A stretch of 64,000 nucleotides of DNA, from contig OY728142.1 of the NCBI GenBank assembly GCA_963277665.1, forward strand, positions 6,028,001 to 6,092,000, in the 5' to 3' direction. The notes under the pieces are model-generated. The model did not search any database, was not told the DNA's origin, and worked only from the letters and a program-made list of their open reading frames with translations. Source of the DNA: Viscum album (taxonomy: Eukaryota > Streptophyta > Magnoliopsida > Santalales > Viscaceae). Position numbers and translations under genes: made by a program. Of this stretch, positions 63,996 through 64,000 are shown in pieces (positions within the stretch are counted from its first letter, which is position 1; every line of letters begins with the position of its first letter).

Positions 63996-64000
63996 ATATA

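Overview
The window looks like intergenic DNA from a large-genome seed plant. It is strongly AT-rich and has no recognisable intact host gene, rRNA, tRNA or CRISPR. What can be read is almost all LTR retrotransposons of the chromodomain-bearing Ty3/gypsy type (chromoviruses, closest by motif to Tekay/Del), in successive states of decay, separated by AT-rich DNA and simple repeats. The species cannot be named from the sequence.

Nested cluster, 1-25.4 kb. The oldest visible layer is the 5' end of a minus-strand element (leader about 22.9-23.25 kb, LTR from about 23.26 kb). A related minus-strand chromovirus (element 1: left LTR from before the window to 732, right LTR 19719-22217) lies inside it. 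Element 1 was hit twice by plus-strand insertions. A solo LTR (1643-5383, duplication AACTC) splits its integrase between the HGV and PLS..DRDP parts of one motif. A complete 10.2-kb element with 3.9-kb LTRs and only 2.46 kb of unrecognised interior (element 2, 7918-18146, duplication TGGAG) separates its gag from its protease. Gag, protease, RT, RNase H, integrase and chromodomain of element 1 can all still be followed, but every domain carries stops and lost catalytic residues.

25.4-29.1 kb is AT-rich DNA holding a three-copy array of about 190 bp. Each copy has a conserved GC-richer core able to fold as nested hairpins, with paired substitutions between copies. A 71-codon open stretch without a start lies near 28.7 kb.

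Element 3, 29142-40559, is the best preserved: a minus-strand chromovirus with duplication CAATA, initiator-Met primer site, polypurine tract, one gag-pol reading frame and long LTRs. The LTRs contain very GC-rich islands with a 31-bp minisatellite whose copy number differs between the two. RT, integrase and protease active sites are mutated, so it cannot move on its own.

40.6-58.3 kb is mostly AT-rich DNA with degenerate tandem repeats, a 630-bp ACACAT/ATACAT microsatellite, a C14 run, a possible CACTA-type end at 53272 and a dispersed unit seen three times. 58.3-64 kb holds an LTR-like block, a truncated LTR of element 1's family (59286 to about 60930) and a complete 2.64-kb LTR (61339-63981) followed by a polypurine tract. 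That LTR is the 3' end of another minus-strand element running out of the window.

Two conserved features recur in the LTRs of different elements: a short hairpin (GTGAG..CTCAGTA), and splice-donor-like AAGGTAAG plus acceptor-like sites downstream of TATA boxes. Percent identities were not computed; similarity statements are from reading the sequence.
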